From: Neckera pumila
Lineage: Eukaryota; Streptophyta; Bryopsida; Hypnales; Neckeraceae
DNA length: 64,000 nucleotides
Reading direction: 5' to 3'
NCBI GenBank assembly: GCA_963969595.1
Contig: OZ018409.1
Span: 41,677,282 to 41,741,281 of the forward strand
This document shows positions 10,158 through 22,194 of the stretch, in pieces. Under the pieces are notes generated by a model. That model had not been told where the DNA came from. It did not search any database and saw nothing but the letters and a program-made list of their open reading frames with translations. The position numbers were made by a program, and so were the translations under genes. The stretch's first letter is position 1; each line of letters begins with the position of its first letter.

Positions 10158-13100
10158 TTATCCTAATTGCAGTGATTGCAGGGCAACCTTGGCTGCTACA
10201 GATGCCCGACTTTGCTCAGCATACTGCTTGGCATTGTTAAGCCGAACTTCCGTGTCCAAAGTAATCATGGCTTTCAGCCTTTCTTGCAGCAGCTTATGCA
10301 ACTCCCCAGGACTTGCCCCTTCAATGCCCACGCTCAAAGAATGAGTAAAAAGAAACAATACACGCACCAATCAGTAACAGTAATTCGTCATATTTGTAAA
10401 GTGACGAACTCAAGAAATTGGCACTGTTCCGGACACCCGTCTGAAGCCTCAGATCTGTAGCAACCCTAGTTCTTAGAGCTCCATGGATTTGGAATGTTGC
10501 AATTTTGATGCTCTGAAACGAAGATGACGCAAACAGATTGTACTTGAGAAAGTACCACATCAACTGCTTGAATGAGTAAAACTATATCAAGGGTTACCTG
10601 CAATTGGTTGCAGAGCTGCAAAAGAAAGTCGCTCTTCCCGATTGGGCACAAATCTTTCAACAATGGAATCTGACTCTCCTTTCTCCGCCCACTGTAGAGC
10701 TTTCTCTAGGGGTGTCAGCAGGGGTACTTCTTTTGAAGTCTGATAAAAATAAGCAACAACAACCCAACGTTGGATCCTTCAATAACTAGACAGGATAACT
10801 GGAAACCTCATTAACCACTTCACAGTTTCAGAAACGTGGATCATTCATTCAATTACTAGTAAATATATTCTAGGGAGAATTTTTGACACAATTTCCCTAC
10901 TTGAACAGAAGCTTTTGGCAAGAGAGGTTACACTCGCACCTCTTTGATTAAACCTTCTCTAAAAAAAAGTCATTCTAGTATATCCTGCACGACTTATTAC
11001 TATTATCGACAATAGAACACTTGTCACACATTCAAACTATGTCATAGTTAATTCTTTATGACCCAGCCAGGCAGATTACCAAGTCAGGAGCACCCAAATA
11101 AGTTATTGAACTTCAAACTGATAAAACACAAATACCTTGATTTTTATTTGTAGCTGTTGAACCTCTGCTAGTGTTTTCTTAATACCGTCAATCTTCGTCG
11201 GTAAGGACTCCCTCTCCTCGGGGTACACATCTCGCACTGGCATAACTGTACTTTTTATAAATGGCTCCATCTGCCATCAACTTCCACATCCACAGGATTG
11301 AAATCTACCAGACAATTAGAATACAAGATTACATGTCACCCTCACACTTCTCAAATCACTTCAAATATTCTCTGAGCATTCATTTCCTCCAATTCAGGCA
11401 GTACAAACATAAGCCCAGCCTCTCAAAAAACACTGCCTCGGAGGGCAAATGGGCTTCTAAATGCACTAACACGTGTTCACAACTTTTCAAGTGGCAGTTA
11501 CCCATCAGATGAGTACACAAGACGATAAATTTTCAGGCTATACGGGGAATTTGCAATTACAGAAAGTGCCATTAGAAAGGGTTGGGTACACTAAACCAGT
11601 GGGTTCACACCAGTGTCATCACCGTTCAGATAAATATGAGCGCCAAAATGTTTAATGCAGTCAGAGAAGCCTCCGGGAAGAAGCAGTACGTTCTTATGAA
11701 GAAAACAAGCCTACCTGTGTTAGGCTGACCATTTTGATGCGACCAAGCCCTCGAATAGTAACCAGAGCTCCTATTTCAAGCTGCTTAACCTGCCTAGCCA
11801 TGGACATCAACAACCACACGTTTCCACGTCAGTTTCTTGCAGTATACCGGTATACAGTCCCACAAGTCTTTGGACAAAATGAAATAGGAAAATTAAAATC
11901 TGGTCACTAACAAATTTGTGCAAATTTGTTCACAATCCTGGAAAGAAAACCGCATGCATTATTTTAGAAAACCTCAGCAATCTGTAACATTCCCTAGGCT
12001 TCAGAAACCAGTGGTTGTATACCTCAGCTGCTTACACTTTCAATGCGAGCCAGACAGCCATAAGTGGCAACAAAGGAGGCCACTCCAACTTCATCTCCCT
12101 TCACTGGCTCAATCACAATGTGTGCGAGTAGATTATTGCCTTTCGACATCACCTGCCACGTCGCACACATATAGCTGATGAACACGGCACCAAAGTCTAG
12201 ATGAAGGCAGGGCAACTGAGCAAGACAGGATGAAAGAAACTCCAAATATTACCTCCTCTAGCAATGACAGAAACCTGGCTTCGTATAGATGTAATGTCTT
12301 CGAGGAAGACGGAATGAAAACCTGCAGCAATTCCGCTGCTCAGAGGTGTACCAACAAGAATGAACTTGTTAATCAGTTATCTAAAAAGCATTAGAGGAGT
12401 TTCCATAGTCATTTAGCCCCTAGCACTCTTAGTTTCACGTGTTCAATGTTGCACAACCCTGGGAGAACTTCGGTTTCGCATGTCAACAGGAGTACTTCAT
12501 GACTAAAACACCTCGCTCGCATTGAGAGAATCTTGATCGAGGTATGCCTTTTAGAAACATGGATGGTCAACAACATAAGACTTGAATGGAACTCTCAAGG
12601 ACCAAATTGCAAAGATTTCCTTCTAATGGCACATTCAATAATAAGATTCTCATTAAAATTAGACCGTTTCAAGAACATAAAACAACATAAAAAAAAAAGG
12701 ATCCTCATGATTCTTTCATGAAGACGTCTCCCTATGGTCACAGTCATTATTCAGAGGACCTCCTAATGTAATTTTACATAAAACTCAAAGGAAAGTAAAT
12801 TCAGTAGGATTTGAAAGCGAAGTTGAAATCAATTTCTAAAATCTAAGCTGATTTGAGAATAAGGGAGGAATACCTCAGCTGGAGAGAAGGGCAAACACGG
12901 CAGCTCCAAAATAGTTGCTTCTGCACATCACCCAAAATCAATCCCAATTCACGCAACCATTTACGTTTCAATTTCAATTCACACAAACACAATCTCCACC
13001 GCTACCCCGAATTGAATCAGTACACACCCAGAATTTCCATCCCCACAAAAATTCTCAATCGAGAAAGAGAGCGACTACTCTGTTTCGACACAATCCAATC

Positions 13101-13428
13101 ACCAATTGCCTCCAAAGTCGACCAAAGATTCCCAGCCAAAATTTTGCTTACCATCTAAGGTAGAAATTTCAGCGAAGATCCTCGAATCTCCATTCCTCGA
13201 ACGTTGACAACCCAATCCTCCATAAGCGTCGCTCCGTCGCTGCAAGCGGAGGGATCTTCCCACGGGAACGTTGACAACCAGCGACCTTCTGGGAGAAATT
13301 TGCAAAGAGCGAGAAGCTGTAACTCTCGGGAAGGAAGAAGAAGAAGAAGAAGAAGAAGCAGGGGAAGTGGAACACGCACAGGAAGACGAGAAGGGCGGCA
13401 ATGCGGCAAGACCCGCCATAGCCATCAT
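10158..13428 (-). CDS. LON substrate-binding-domain protein, plastid-targeted (eight exons)
   Basis: Has the N-terminal (substrate-binding) domain of Lon protease without ATPase or protease domains, as in a plant family of predicted chloroplast proteins; the biochemical role is unknown. Exons in transcript order: 13428-13152, 12920-12874, 12321-12253, 12152-12036, 11789-11715, 11270-11136, 10739-10598 and 10318-10158. All phases agree, giving 340 residues. Residues 1 to about 60 are Ser/Arg-rich with a Ser run at 25-32, typical of a transit peptide. The LON region includes LELPCLPFSPAE, LHLYEARFLSLLEE, NNLLAHIVIEPV, ATYGCLARIES and GALVTIRGLGRIK. The C-terminus is helical (EKALQWAEKGES, LHKLLQERLKAM). 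Start: ATG at 13428, first of an ATG-ATG pair. A GCTTCT/TTC triplet run in exon 1 encodes the Ser run. No frame damage. Confidence 0.88.
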
Positions 13429-13740
13429 GTTTGTGTGCAAATCGCAGCCACACCACACAAGGAACACTAAGGAAATCACCACGCCGAGGCAAGTCTGAAA
13501 CGTCTGAACGACGACAGAGGAGTTTGGGGATGGTTCGGGATGTCATCTCTGTTTCATCCGCTTCTCATCCACTTCTCATCCACTTCTCAGGCCGGATTTT
13601 AATATTTAAATTTTTTTTCCGCCAGGGTAGACATCCCAATCAAAAGAGCATGTCATCCAGTGCTTAACATTCGAAATTGGGATTTTCTCAACCCCCAACC
13701 CCCAAATCCATCCCGGAATCTTAGGAAAGAGGCATCTCTT
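13429..13740 (-). promoter_or_regulatory. Upstream region of the LON-domain gene
   Basis: Short gap between the start codon and the repeat element at 13741. Contains a threefold TCATCCGCTTC/TCATCCACTTC repeat at about 13553-13590. No TATA box assigned. Confidence 0.35.
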
Positions 13741-14671
13741 TTAACCCCTAAAGTTTCATGACTATGTAATCACAAAAAACGCTCCAAAACTGCCATTTCT
13801 ATTACAACTACCAAATTTTTGGGAAAAAACAATTTTTGACACATATAACCGTAGGATCTTGTAGTATGATATTTTGAAAACATGTGGTAAGAATTTCAGA
13901 AAATTCCACTGTGTGGATCATAAGATATAAGCATTCAAAGTCTTGAAAACCATTTTTTCAATCCTGCAAAAAACCGGGCAATTGCATTTTGCAAGCTCAC
14001 TTTTCAATGAAAAAATGCCAATAAAGGTGGTGCTTCTTTGAATTCAGTTTCCTAATCAAGTTGTCTATATGCTTGAAAATTTTCACATCATTTGGAATTG
14101 TACGACAAATAGGAAAAAAATAGTAAGTAGAAAGAAGTAGAAAATGATTGAAAATACTAAATTGTTAAAAATTTAATTCTGGAATTTAAAAATGCCAATC
14201 CCAATGGTTGTAATGTTGTAATAATCAATCTACATCCTAGGATTTTATTTTTTTCTAAAAATATTGAAAATTGAGTTAAATAAATGACTTTAAAGTTTTT
14301 TTAGAGTAGACAATCCATAACTACCCGCAATTCAAAACCCTCATAACTTTTGACTCATTGATTGAAATGGAATGATTCAAAGATTTTTAAGTATATATAA
14401 ATGTAGAGAACCAATTTCAAAAAAAATTCCAAGAAAAAATGATTTTTTCTTATCTGCCCAAACTGCCTGGTTACAAAAAAAAAAGTAACATATTAGGTCA
14501 CAACTTTTGACTCGTATTTTGAAATATCATGAAACTTGGTACACATGAAGATATTCCTCACCCTCACCTTCTATTAAAATTTCAGCCTCAAAGATGGATA
14601 TTTCTAGTCACACTTACCTGCCCAAAATTTCTATACGGCCAAAAAACGCATGTTGGTCCTTTAGGGGTTAA
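13741..14671. mobile_element. C-family TTAA element, copy C1 (type I)
   Basis: Starts TTAACCCCTAAAG and ends CTTTAGGGGTTAA; 931 bp with no coding capacity. Used as the reference for type I: CTCCAAAACTGCCATTTCTA near the left end and CCAAAAAACGCATGTTGG near the right end. Likely a non-autonomous DNA transposon with TTAA target preference. Confidence 0.8.
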
Positions 14672-15300
14672 GATACATGAAGTGGATGTATAAATATAAT
14701 TAAGTTTGTACATGAAATGGGTGTATAAATATAATTGAGAGCAACTGTAAAATTGATAAGCTACACTCCTCCACCCAAATTTCAGGAAGATAAGTATCTC
14801 TTCTAGGATGCTTAGCGTGGGTGAGAAAGTTAAATTGAGAGCAACTGTGAGTTCGACAAGTTTCATCCCCTTCAACCAAATCTTCAGAAGAAAAATATTT
14901 CTTCCATGATACTTGGAGTGGATGTACAAGTTGAATTGAAAGCAATTGTTGAGCCTAACAAGAGCCTGCATCCCCTTCACTGAAATCATGAGAAGAAAAA
15001 TACCTCTTCTACGATAGTTAGGGTAGGTGTACACATTAAAGTGAAAGCAATTGTTGAACTTGACTAAGCTACATTCCTTCCACTAAAATCATGGGAAGAG
15101 AAATATCTCCTCCATGATACTTGAGGTGGGTGCACAATTTAAATTGAAAGCAACTATAAGCTTAAAAAGCAGCAGCTCTTCCAACCAAAAGTTGTAGGAA
15201 AAGAAATATCTCTTCTGAGATACTTGACATGGTACCTCTTCTGGTATACTTGAGGTGTGTATAAATGAAATTGAGAGCAACTGTAAGTTTGACAAGTATG
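14672..15300. repeat. Minisatellite, 100-105 bp unit, about 6 copies
   Basis: The phrase ATTGAGAGCAACTG or a close variant recurs at about 14734, 14834, 14935, 15040, 15143 and 15269. Each is followed by a CCACC/CCTTCA-AAAATC-AGAAG-AAATAT-TCTTC block. Starts directly at the right end of C1. Diverged copies suggest an old array. Confidence 0.8.
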
Positions 15301-15760
15301 TAGAATGTTACTAATGGGCCACCTACTATTTGTAGAATATTTACATAAATAGAAGCTAATTTACTATTAAAGTATACCAATTTTCATCCAAATTAATCTC
15401 GTAGTGAGACAAATTTAGTTTTAATAATTGTTTGGCTACATCATCCATGTAATAAACAACCATGTATTAATTAATCCTGTTAATGAAGGCTCAAAATTAG
15501 TGAACCACTCCAAAATTAATGTCAATAAAAAGAATGAAGAATAGTATAATGCAATGATGTTTGAATATATGAAAAACATTTTAATCAACCTTATCTTTGA
15601 AACTAATCTACTTAGAGATGACAATATTTATGATACTTCAATGAAGATATACCATACAAATAATGAATTTTAGTGTTACTACACTTATTGATTTGAAAAC
15701 GTTGTAAATTTTTAGTCTTAATGAGGATTTTTACCAAGAACATAGCATTAGAGGGAATTC
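15301..15760. other. AT-rich intergenic, nothing recognised
   Basis: No coding, RNA or terminal-repeat signal found. Confidence 0.5.
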
Positions 15761-15982
15761 AGGGGCTTTGGAGGGCTACAAGTTCCCCTGCGTTTCCAAA
15801 CTGCAGAAATTTAGCTGCAATAACTGGCTAATGTGGCACAACAACTACCATGTCATTTTTGAAATTTTTTTTGTTTAAAATGATATTTGAAAAAAAAAAA
15901 AAATTTAATAAAATTTTTTGACAGCCTGTACTGCTGTTCACAAAAATCAAACCAGATTGGTAAACGGCCCTCCAAAGCCCCT
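15761..15982. mobile_element. Short MITE-like element F
   Basis: Perfect 16-bp terminal inverted repeats AGGGGCTTTGGAGGGC and GCCCTCCAAAGCCCCT bound about 222 bp without coding capacity. No clear target-site duplication. Superfamily unknown. Confidence 0.65.
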
Positions 15983-17160
15983 AAATACCTTCTACTAATG
16001 ATTATCAGTACTACTAGGGAGTTATGCAAGCATTACAACACTATAAAGCAAAGAAGAAGGCTCTATAAACATACTTAGTAAAAATATTCATGAAGAGTAA
16101 GAACTTATAGCATTTTCAAATCAAATAATCTTAAATTTCATTGTTATTGTAGCAATTATTTGACAAATAAGATCATATACGTTGTGGCAAAATAGACATT
16201 TAGTATGCATGGTTTGTAATTTGTATCCCATCTAATGCTATACTAGTGCAAAAGCAAGATATGGTTTTAAACTTCTCTAATTATACTATTTGGCATACAC
16301 TTATAGAACAATCAAATGTTGGTACTTGAACCTATTTTTAACTACCTAATTGTCTTGCACACTTTCTATACTATCATTGTCCATAGCACACTTATCAAAC
16401 ATTCAAATTATGTCATGATGAAAAAGTTTGGATCCCAGGTGGTGATTAAAGAGATTTGAATGCTATAAGTTGTCAAGATATAATGCCAATGTAAAATTAT
16501 AAAGTCTACAATTAGAAAGGATTAGTTTCATAGTTTTTCTCAATCAAATGTTGGTAAAATATCCCTACTCTCAATAAAAAGTAAAGAACCTAAAGACATT
16601 TAAAGATATGGTTAGTCTACTTAATCTCCAAGTGTTCCACCTGATGATGTTATGATAAATTTGAAAGTTTTATAATAAATAATTTAAACTCCTCCAACAC
16701 AATTGTATTTGATTAATTCAAGTAAAACGTTCTTTCTTCTTTTCATTCTTATACTACTTGATTTTTCTTAAAGCTTCTTCAATGAATATTAATTAATTGG
16801 ATGAAGTTCGCTTGTCACAAACATTCATCAACCACTCTCGGTGGATGGCAGAGCGCTTTGAGGTCATCTATGAGAACCCTGAAAATGGCCTCGTCCCGTC
16901 ACCGACTTGAAGAGACTCCCGACCAACGGTAGCAGAAACCTCCCATCGGATGCCGCTCAAAACCACTTCCCGGACCTCCGGTCGCCGCATGTCCCCCAGC
17001 CCCACCGCCGACTAGAAGGGACAAAGCAAGCAGAAGCCAAGCCAAACTGGACATGCACACTCCTTCTTGAATCGAGCCCCAGCGATCGAATTCTCGCACT
17101 CGGAGACGATCGGAGCGTCAATTGCTTTTCCTTCGAATGCAATTTCATTCCGCAACGCCA
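15983..17160 (+). other. Intergenic and 5' region of the GTPase-like gene
   Basis: AT-rich until about 16830, then GC-rich from 16840 to 17160, which probably holds the promoter and 5' UTR of the downstream gene. An upstream ATG at 16884 opens a 15-codon ORF that ends before the main start. No TATA box was assigned with confidence. Confidence 0.4.
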
Positions 17161-20100
17161 ATGTTGGTCAAAGAGATGGGAGGAGGTTGGCACCTTTCTT
17201 CCGTTTTCTTTCCGTTTTTCTTCTAGTTTTCTGCGCATTTCTGTTTCTCGATTTCACCAATTTTGCATGTTCGCGAAGAGAAAACACATCTTTTGAATGT
17301 TTTGCGCATTGTAAAGGTTTAAGAGTTTGAATTTGGGGTTGCTGTGAAATTTTCTGGTGTTTTAGGAGTCTGCGAATTTTTCGTATTTGGAGTTGCTTGG
17401 GCGTCACGTCTCAAGGTTTTTGTCGGTGGACACTGCATGTCGGGGTTTGCAATTGGAGAATCTTGCATTCCTCAGTTTCTTTTGCATTTTTTCTCTTTGA
17501 TTTTGCAATATGGTTGGTGATTGATATACAGAGTGGGATCGTGTGTGACAACCACTTTGAGGGCGGGTTGCGCAATTTTGGTGGTTTATTGAGTAGTTGA
17601 GTTGCAATTCTGTTTCGTTTCATTGATTAGAGTTTTGGATTTGGTGTTGAGTTGTTATATCTTAGTACAATGTAAGAAAACTGTCTTTCTCTACTTTGAA
17701 CAACGTATAGGCTGTTTATCATTTTGTGGATGAAGTAGAGTGTTCAATTTAAGGGAGGTGTTATTTATATTTTTATTATAATGAAGAATGTCATTCAAAG
17801 AATGATGGTGATGGTAATGATCCGTTGTAGTCATTTGTAGCATGTCGTTGATGTTCTGGTTTCGAGTTTTGGCGAATTTTGGTTTGATTGTGTGAGCGTG
17901 CGAGCTTGTTTTGCATTCCGCGGCACCTATAGTAAGAAATTGTTAATCGTGATTACTGTGAGATTGCTTTGAGTTTGGCTATTCAGGGTCCTTGATGTTG
18001 GGCTCGACTTTCCAGGGGGGTGACTTTTTTAGGGTCCAGGGGAAGGCATATCCGGAATTTTTTCAGGATTGATTGCTTTCGCGTGCATTCTGGATGCATC
18101 TACATGCTAATTTCAGGAGCCTGTGAAACGATCTCAATCTTACATGTGCATTGTAAAAGGATAATTGTAAAAGGATGATTCGAGTGGATGAGCATGTTTT
18201 TCTGAAGGGATTATTACATATAGAGAAGGTCAGTGGATCAATCTGTGTCTATGTTTTATTATGACCCCCCACCCCCCACCCTTTTGCATTGAGGGAGAGA
18301 GGTTTCTTTTGAATGTTTGATTGAACCCTAAACTGATTGTTCTGAATGTTTGATTTTGCAGCCGATGCAAGTGACGGAGAATGGGTAAAGACCGAAATGA
18401 ATGACCAATGGATGGGCATGACAGACGACGAAGATGAATCCTCAAAATCAGAGAACGGTGTCGTTGAGGACGGAAGCCTTGGTGATAGCCCTGCCCCCGC
18501 CGATTTGCCTGCAGATTTTGAGAGGATGGACCCCGTGCAGGCTGATTTGAGGGCGAGGATTGTGAATCAGAGAGCCTCTCTGAAAAAGCGTGTTTCACAG
18601 ATTGCAGACACGCGGCAGAAACTACAGAGGTGCTTTGGAACTTGAAGTACCACTTTGTTATGGTTAACCTGGTCTTCCCAGTTTTGCCTAATGCACTGCG
18701 TTTGCTATAATATTTAGTCAGAGCAGTTGAGTTCATCATAACATTCTATAAAACCCTTGTTGATCACCCTTTGAATTGTTATGAAAAGGAATCCCTGACA
18801 CCTTGTTTTAGAAAGTTGAGCTCAATTTTAGAACAAGTGCGAGGTCCTCAAGCCAATGAACCATTGTCTCCACATGGGAGAGTATGTCACGGCTGTAGTT
18901 TCGATTCATTTTCTCTGATTTTGCACGACTTTTGCTCTAAATAGCCCAAAGTTGACACTGTTCTCGAAAGGTGCCATGCCACGCCTGCTTAGGAATATTA
19001 GGATGGAATGGATGTAAGATTAACTTGCGGGGGATATTTCTTTCTTTATTTTCCAGGTATGTGCCAGGACAATGGCTAGTGGAAGCAGGAGGCATGAAAG
19101 CAGGTGACTTTGAAATTCCTGATACGACCACCCTGTTGCTGGTAGGTGCAATGGGCGCAGGGAAAAGCACACTTATTAACAACCTGATTCGCGTTCTCAA
19201 CAACAAGACCCGAGACTTCGATAGAGCTCAAGTTTGCGGTCAATCCTCCTGACCTTGAACTCCCTTACTACGCCAATTCTATGTTTGTGTATTGTACGAT
19301 TTTGAATCAGTTTATTCGCACCTTTTAGGAGTCCTTTGGTGTTGGCCTATAAGAGCTACATTGACATGACAGTATCGTAAGAATTATTCATGCCGCTGTC
19401 AATAGTGTGTAGAATAGTGTTTATTATGACTTTTTCGGTGATTTCACTTTTGGGGGGCTAAGAATCTGGAGGTGGAGGTCATTGAAAGATGATTTGTGTT
19501 TGTTTCTGTTTTAACAGGGGACCCAGGAGAGAATGGCACTTACTTCTTGAACGAGTACATGCTTTGTGAAAGCAAGAACAACATCTGCGTGTTTGACAGT
19601 CGGGGTATGCCCGAGGTGAAAATAGCCGACGGTTTGGAAGTGCTTGAAAAGTGGATGGTGGACGGTGTGCGGCACGGTCAGATGGTCATCAGGTAGTTTC
19701 ACTTGCCTAATTCTGTTTTTCCACCCTATATATTTGAATGACATTATATTCTTAGCAGTTGTATTAACTCTTTTTCTCCTCTGTAGATGCCAATTATTAA
19801 AGACACAAGATTCTGATATTCACTGGAGGTGCATGCATGGCCCTCAGTGAATGACCAACTGACCAAGGCCTCGCTTCTAATTTTACCTCCCATTGAGATG
19901 GGCTCAAGATCGTGTAAAAAAAGAACGAATATTACTTATTCAAGAATTTAAGGAAGCTCCTCAAGAATGTTATGAAAGCCTGTATCATGTTCTTAGTAAA
20001 TTTGACTAGTTTGTGAACTTTTAGGCAACATCATGAAGAGTTTCATGGGGACGTACATGGGGAGGTCTCCCTATTGTCAAAATGATCGACTGATCATGGG

Positions 20101-22194
20101 AAGTTTCTCTATATGATGCTGTCTAAAACTCCTGAAATAGTCGAATTTAATGAAAAATTATATTCTTCGCAAAATATTGGAATGGTACCCTTAGACGTGC
20201 AGAGTGAATGAAATGTGCCTAAGGGTACCATTCCAATATTTTGCGAAGAATCAGAGAAGGGTTCATTATCCTTCTCCGAGGAGGATATTTTCCGTGAATT
20301 TAAACATGATGGTAGCCAATGAGTAGCCTTGTAGCCAAAGAGATTCCAGCGAAGTTGGTTGAGAAGCAGTAGACTGCATAAAATTCTTTCGCAGTTCTGA
20401 GAGCTGCCTCTTTGTCACTATTTTCGGCAAAGACTCAAAAGTATGGCGTTCACTGGATAGGGAGCATGCATAGTACTCTGTGAGTGGTCTGCGTCTGTGT
20501 CCTTCTTGTAGCCTTTGCTACCTCCCAGCTCAAGATTGTGCACAATAAAATCTGGATTCCTTTTCCAATGGTGTTGAGGCAGGCTCCTCAAGAATGTTAT
20601 GTATTCTGCAGGAATTCTGATAGTAGCCGTATCAAGGAGGCGGTGGAGAAGAAAGGGCGGCAGGGCCATCATAAGCTGAGCATCAAAAGGCATGTCAACT
20701 TCGTCGTCGTAGTGATCAATGCTGTGGCTGTCAACAAGATACGTCAGAGCGGTGACAACTTGAGTCGTCCAAATTTTGTGCGCATTTTCAAGTTCCCGTT
20801 CATCACCTTTAAAGGTCTGTCATTTATTCACATATTCACATGTCTCTCGGCATCTTGCATTTATAAATTTTCAATACGATATAGATAATACTCGGAGTTG
20901 TTATCTTTAGCTCATTTGCTTCCATGATCTTCGTTGTCTTTCACTTTTGGTTCATGTGGTGTGAATGCGAATTGCAGATGATAGGCCGGTGGTTGTGATG
21001 ACACATGGGGATGAGTTGAGCGAGGATGATCGGCTAGAGGCACGCATCTACTTGGGAAACATGCTCGGAGTATCTCCTGTAGACCACATCTTTGACATCG
21101 CAGGTTTGTGTTTTTACATTACGAGGGGAGCAAGATGAGGGACATGCTATTGGGATCATACTCATTATTGCAATACTAGAAATGAGAGCCTCTTTAGGGT
21201 GCATAGGTCGAAGCAATAAATAGAAGAATAAGATATCCAGAAATCATAGACCTTGATTGGTCAGTACCAACTTTGCACTAGTCAAAGCAACATGAAGAGG
21301 TGGTGCTAAAAATACTTTAGGTAACAAGTTTTCAGGCTACCTCTTTGAGGTGAATTGAACACTTGTTACCTCAAATGCATCATAAGGTGTCATAAGTGGA
21401 CTAAATTTTTTTGACCTTGTTATCTCACCCCTAGCTGTACATTATGTTTTATATTACAAGCTTTTTGCTTCGACATGTGCAATCCAAAGTGTCTGAACAT
21501 CTGCAGCCGACTTTTTGTTGTTGCTCCAGGATTCACAGGGCGTGTTGTGGAAGATGGAGCGCAGTGCGCAGAAAACGACGTAATGCTGTTAGATATGTTG
21601 GAGTACGCTCTGCAGCGAGCTGATCGGAATTTAACCTATAAAACACGCTTCTTGGATTACTTCGTGAAGGTTGGCAGCACACTTAACTGGTCCAAAGTTG
21701 TGATTTGCAAACATAACCGTAATGGAGCCTATTTTGGTAGAAGTGGCAACCAAGCATTGGATATAGAGTCCGGGCATATCGCATAATTTTGTCCTTATTT
21801 AGCGTTGTGTTGTCCACCTTAGACGCTTATCTTATTCCCTGGATTGAGCTTGATTGAGCAGAGTTGAGAAAATGTCTGGTAATGTGAATGTAGAGCCTTG
21901 TTATGGGAATAATGTCCTCGCCAAACTCTCATGGCTTGGCATGTTATTCCTCATAACGAGGCTATACTTTAAATCTAATTAGTCCTCATAACTAGTTCAT
22001 ATTTTTTTTCCATTAACTGATTACTTAAGAAGTGTGACCCCTGTTTGTTATTACAGATGGAGGAAATTTTGGTAAATGGGTTCAACGACCTTGATTCCAC
22101 ACGGCAGATGGCTCTTGCTGTCCTGGCATCCTGTTGGGTGATACTGCTTGGGCTGCTTCTTGTAGCCTACGCTTCACTTTCAGGGCGTGCCTGA
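17161..22194 (+). CDS. Tail-anchored P-loop GTPase-like protein (eight exons)
   Basis: Exons: 17161-17185, 18362-18629, 19057-19238, 19518-19692, 20612-20814, 20978-21103, 21530-21669 and 22057-22194. All junctions are GT-AG and phase-compatible, giving 418 residues. N-terminal acidic region (MTDDEDESS), then a Lys/Arg-rich helix (about 75-98). P-loop GAMGAGKS at 128-135; DSRG at 185-188 as the G3 motif; THGD at 293-296 in the place of the usual N/TKxD. GENGTYFLNEYM precedes G3, as in plant P-loop NTPases distantly like IFI44. Residues 391-413 form one hydrophobic segment close to the C-terminus, so the protein is probably tail-anchored with the GTPase domain in the cytosol. The substrate process is unknown. 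Exon 1 (25 bp) is chosen by phase only and is the least certain part; translation could instead begin at Met21 in exon 2. Confidence 0.8.
18715..18990 (+). repeat. Dispersed intronic repeat H, copy 1
   Basis: In intron 2 of the GTPase-like gene. Shares CATAACATTCTA, AAAGTTGA(G/A)CTCAATTT and GTTCTCGAAAGGTG(C/A)CATGCCAC, in the same order and spacing, with 35120-35385 in intron 1 of the gene at 34.4 kb. Confidence 0.65.
19956..20601 (+). repeat. 19-bp direct repeat in intron 4 of the GTPase-like gene
   Basis: GCTCCTCAAGAATGTTATG occurs at 19956-19974 and again at 20583-20601, the second copy only 10 bases before exon 5. Weaker matches continue upstream of both copies (TTCACTGGA...GCATGCATG/A). 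This suggests that part of the intron arose by local duplication or insertion. Confidence 0.55.
20162..20251. repeat. Perfect 32-bp inverted repeat (hairpin)
   Basis: Arms 20162-20193 and 20220-20251 are exact reverse complements separated by a 26-base loop. Lies inside intron 4 of the GTPase-like gene. Could be a small snap-back element or a source of small RNA. Confidence 0.85.

Noticed and set aside
12153..12190. LON gene exon 4 starting upstream, reading FGAVFISYMCATWQ
   Set aside because: That start breaks the phase with exon 3. The acceptor at GTGGCAG just before 12152 gives exactly phase 0 and the family motif NNLLAHIVIEPV.
19233..19290. Extension of GTPase exon 3 reading FAVNPPDLELPYYANSMF
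   Set aside because: It needs a frameshift and no donor in the right phase follows. The GT at 19239 joins exon 4 in phase without any correction.
19796..20160. Retrotransposon gag-like peptide (EFKEAPQECYESLYHVLSKF) in GTPase intron 4
   Set aside because: Short, interrupted by stops, no zinc knuckle or LTR nearby, and it overlaps the 19-bp direct repeat; too weak to annotate.
3013..22194. Idea that the assembly has frequent single-base indels in coding sequence
   Set aside because: The LON, GTPase-like and IQ/membrane genes splice into complete frames without any correction, and the hydratase also closes with GT-AG splicing. Only two loci are frame-broken, so local decay explains the data better.
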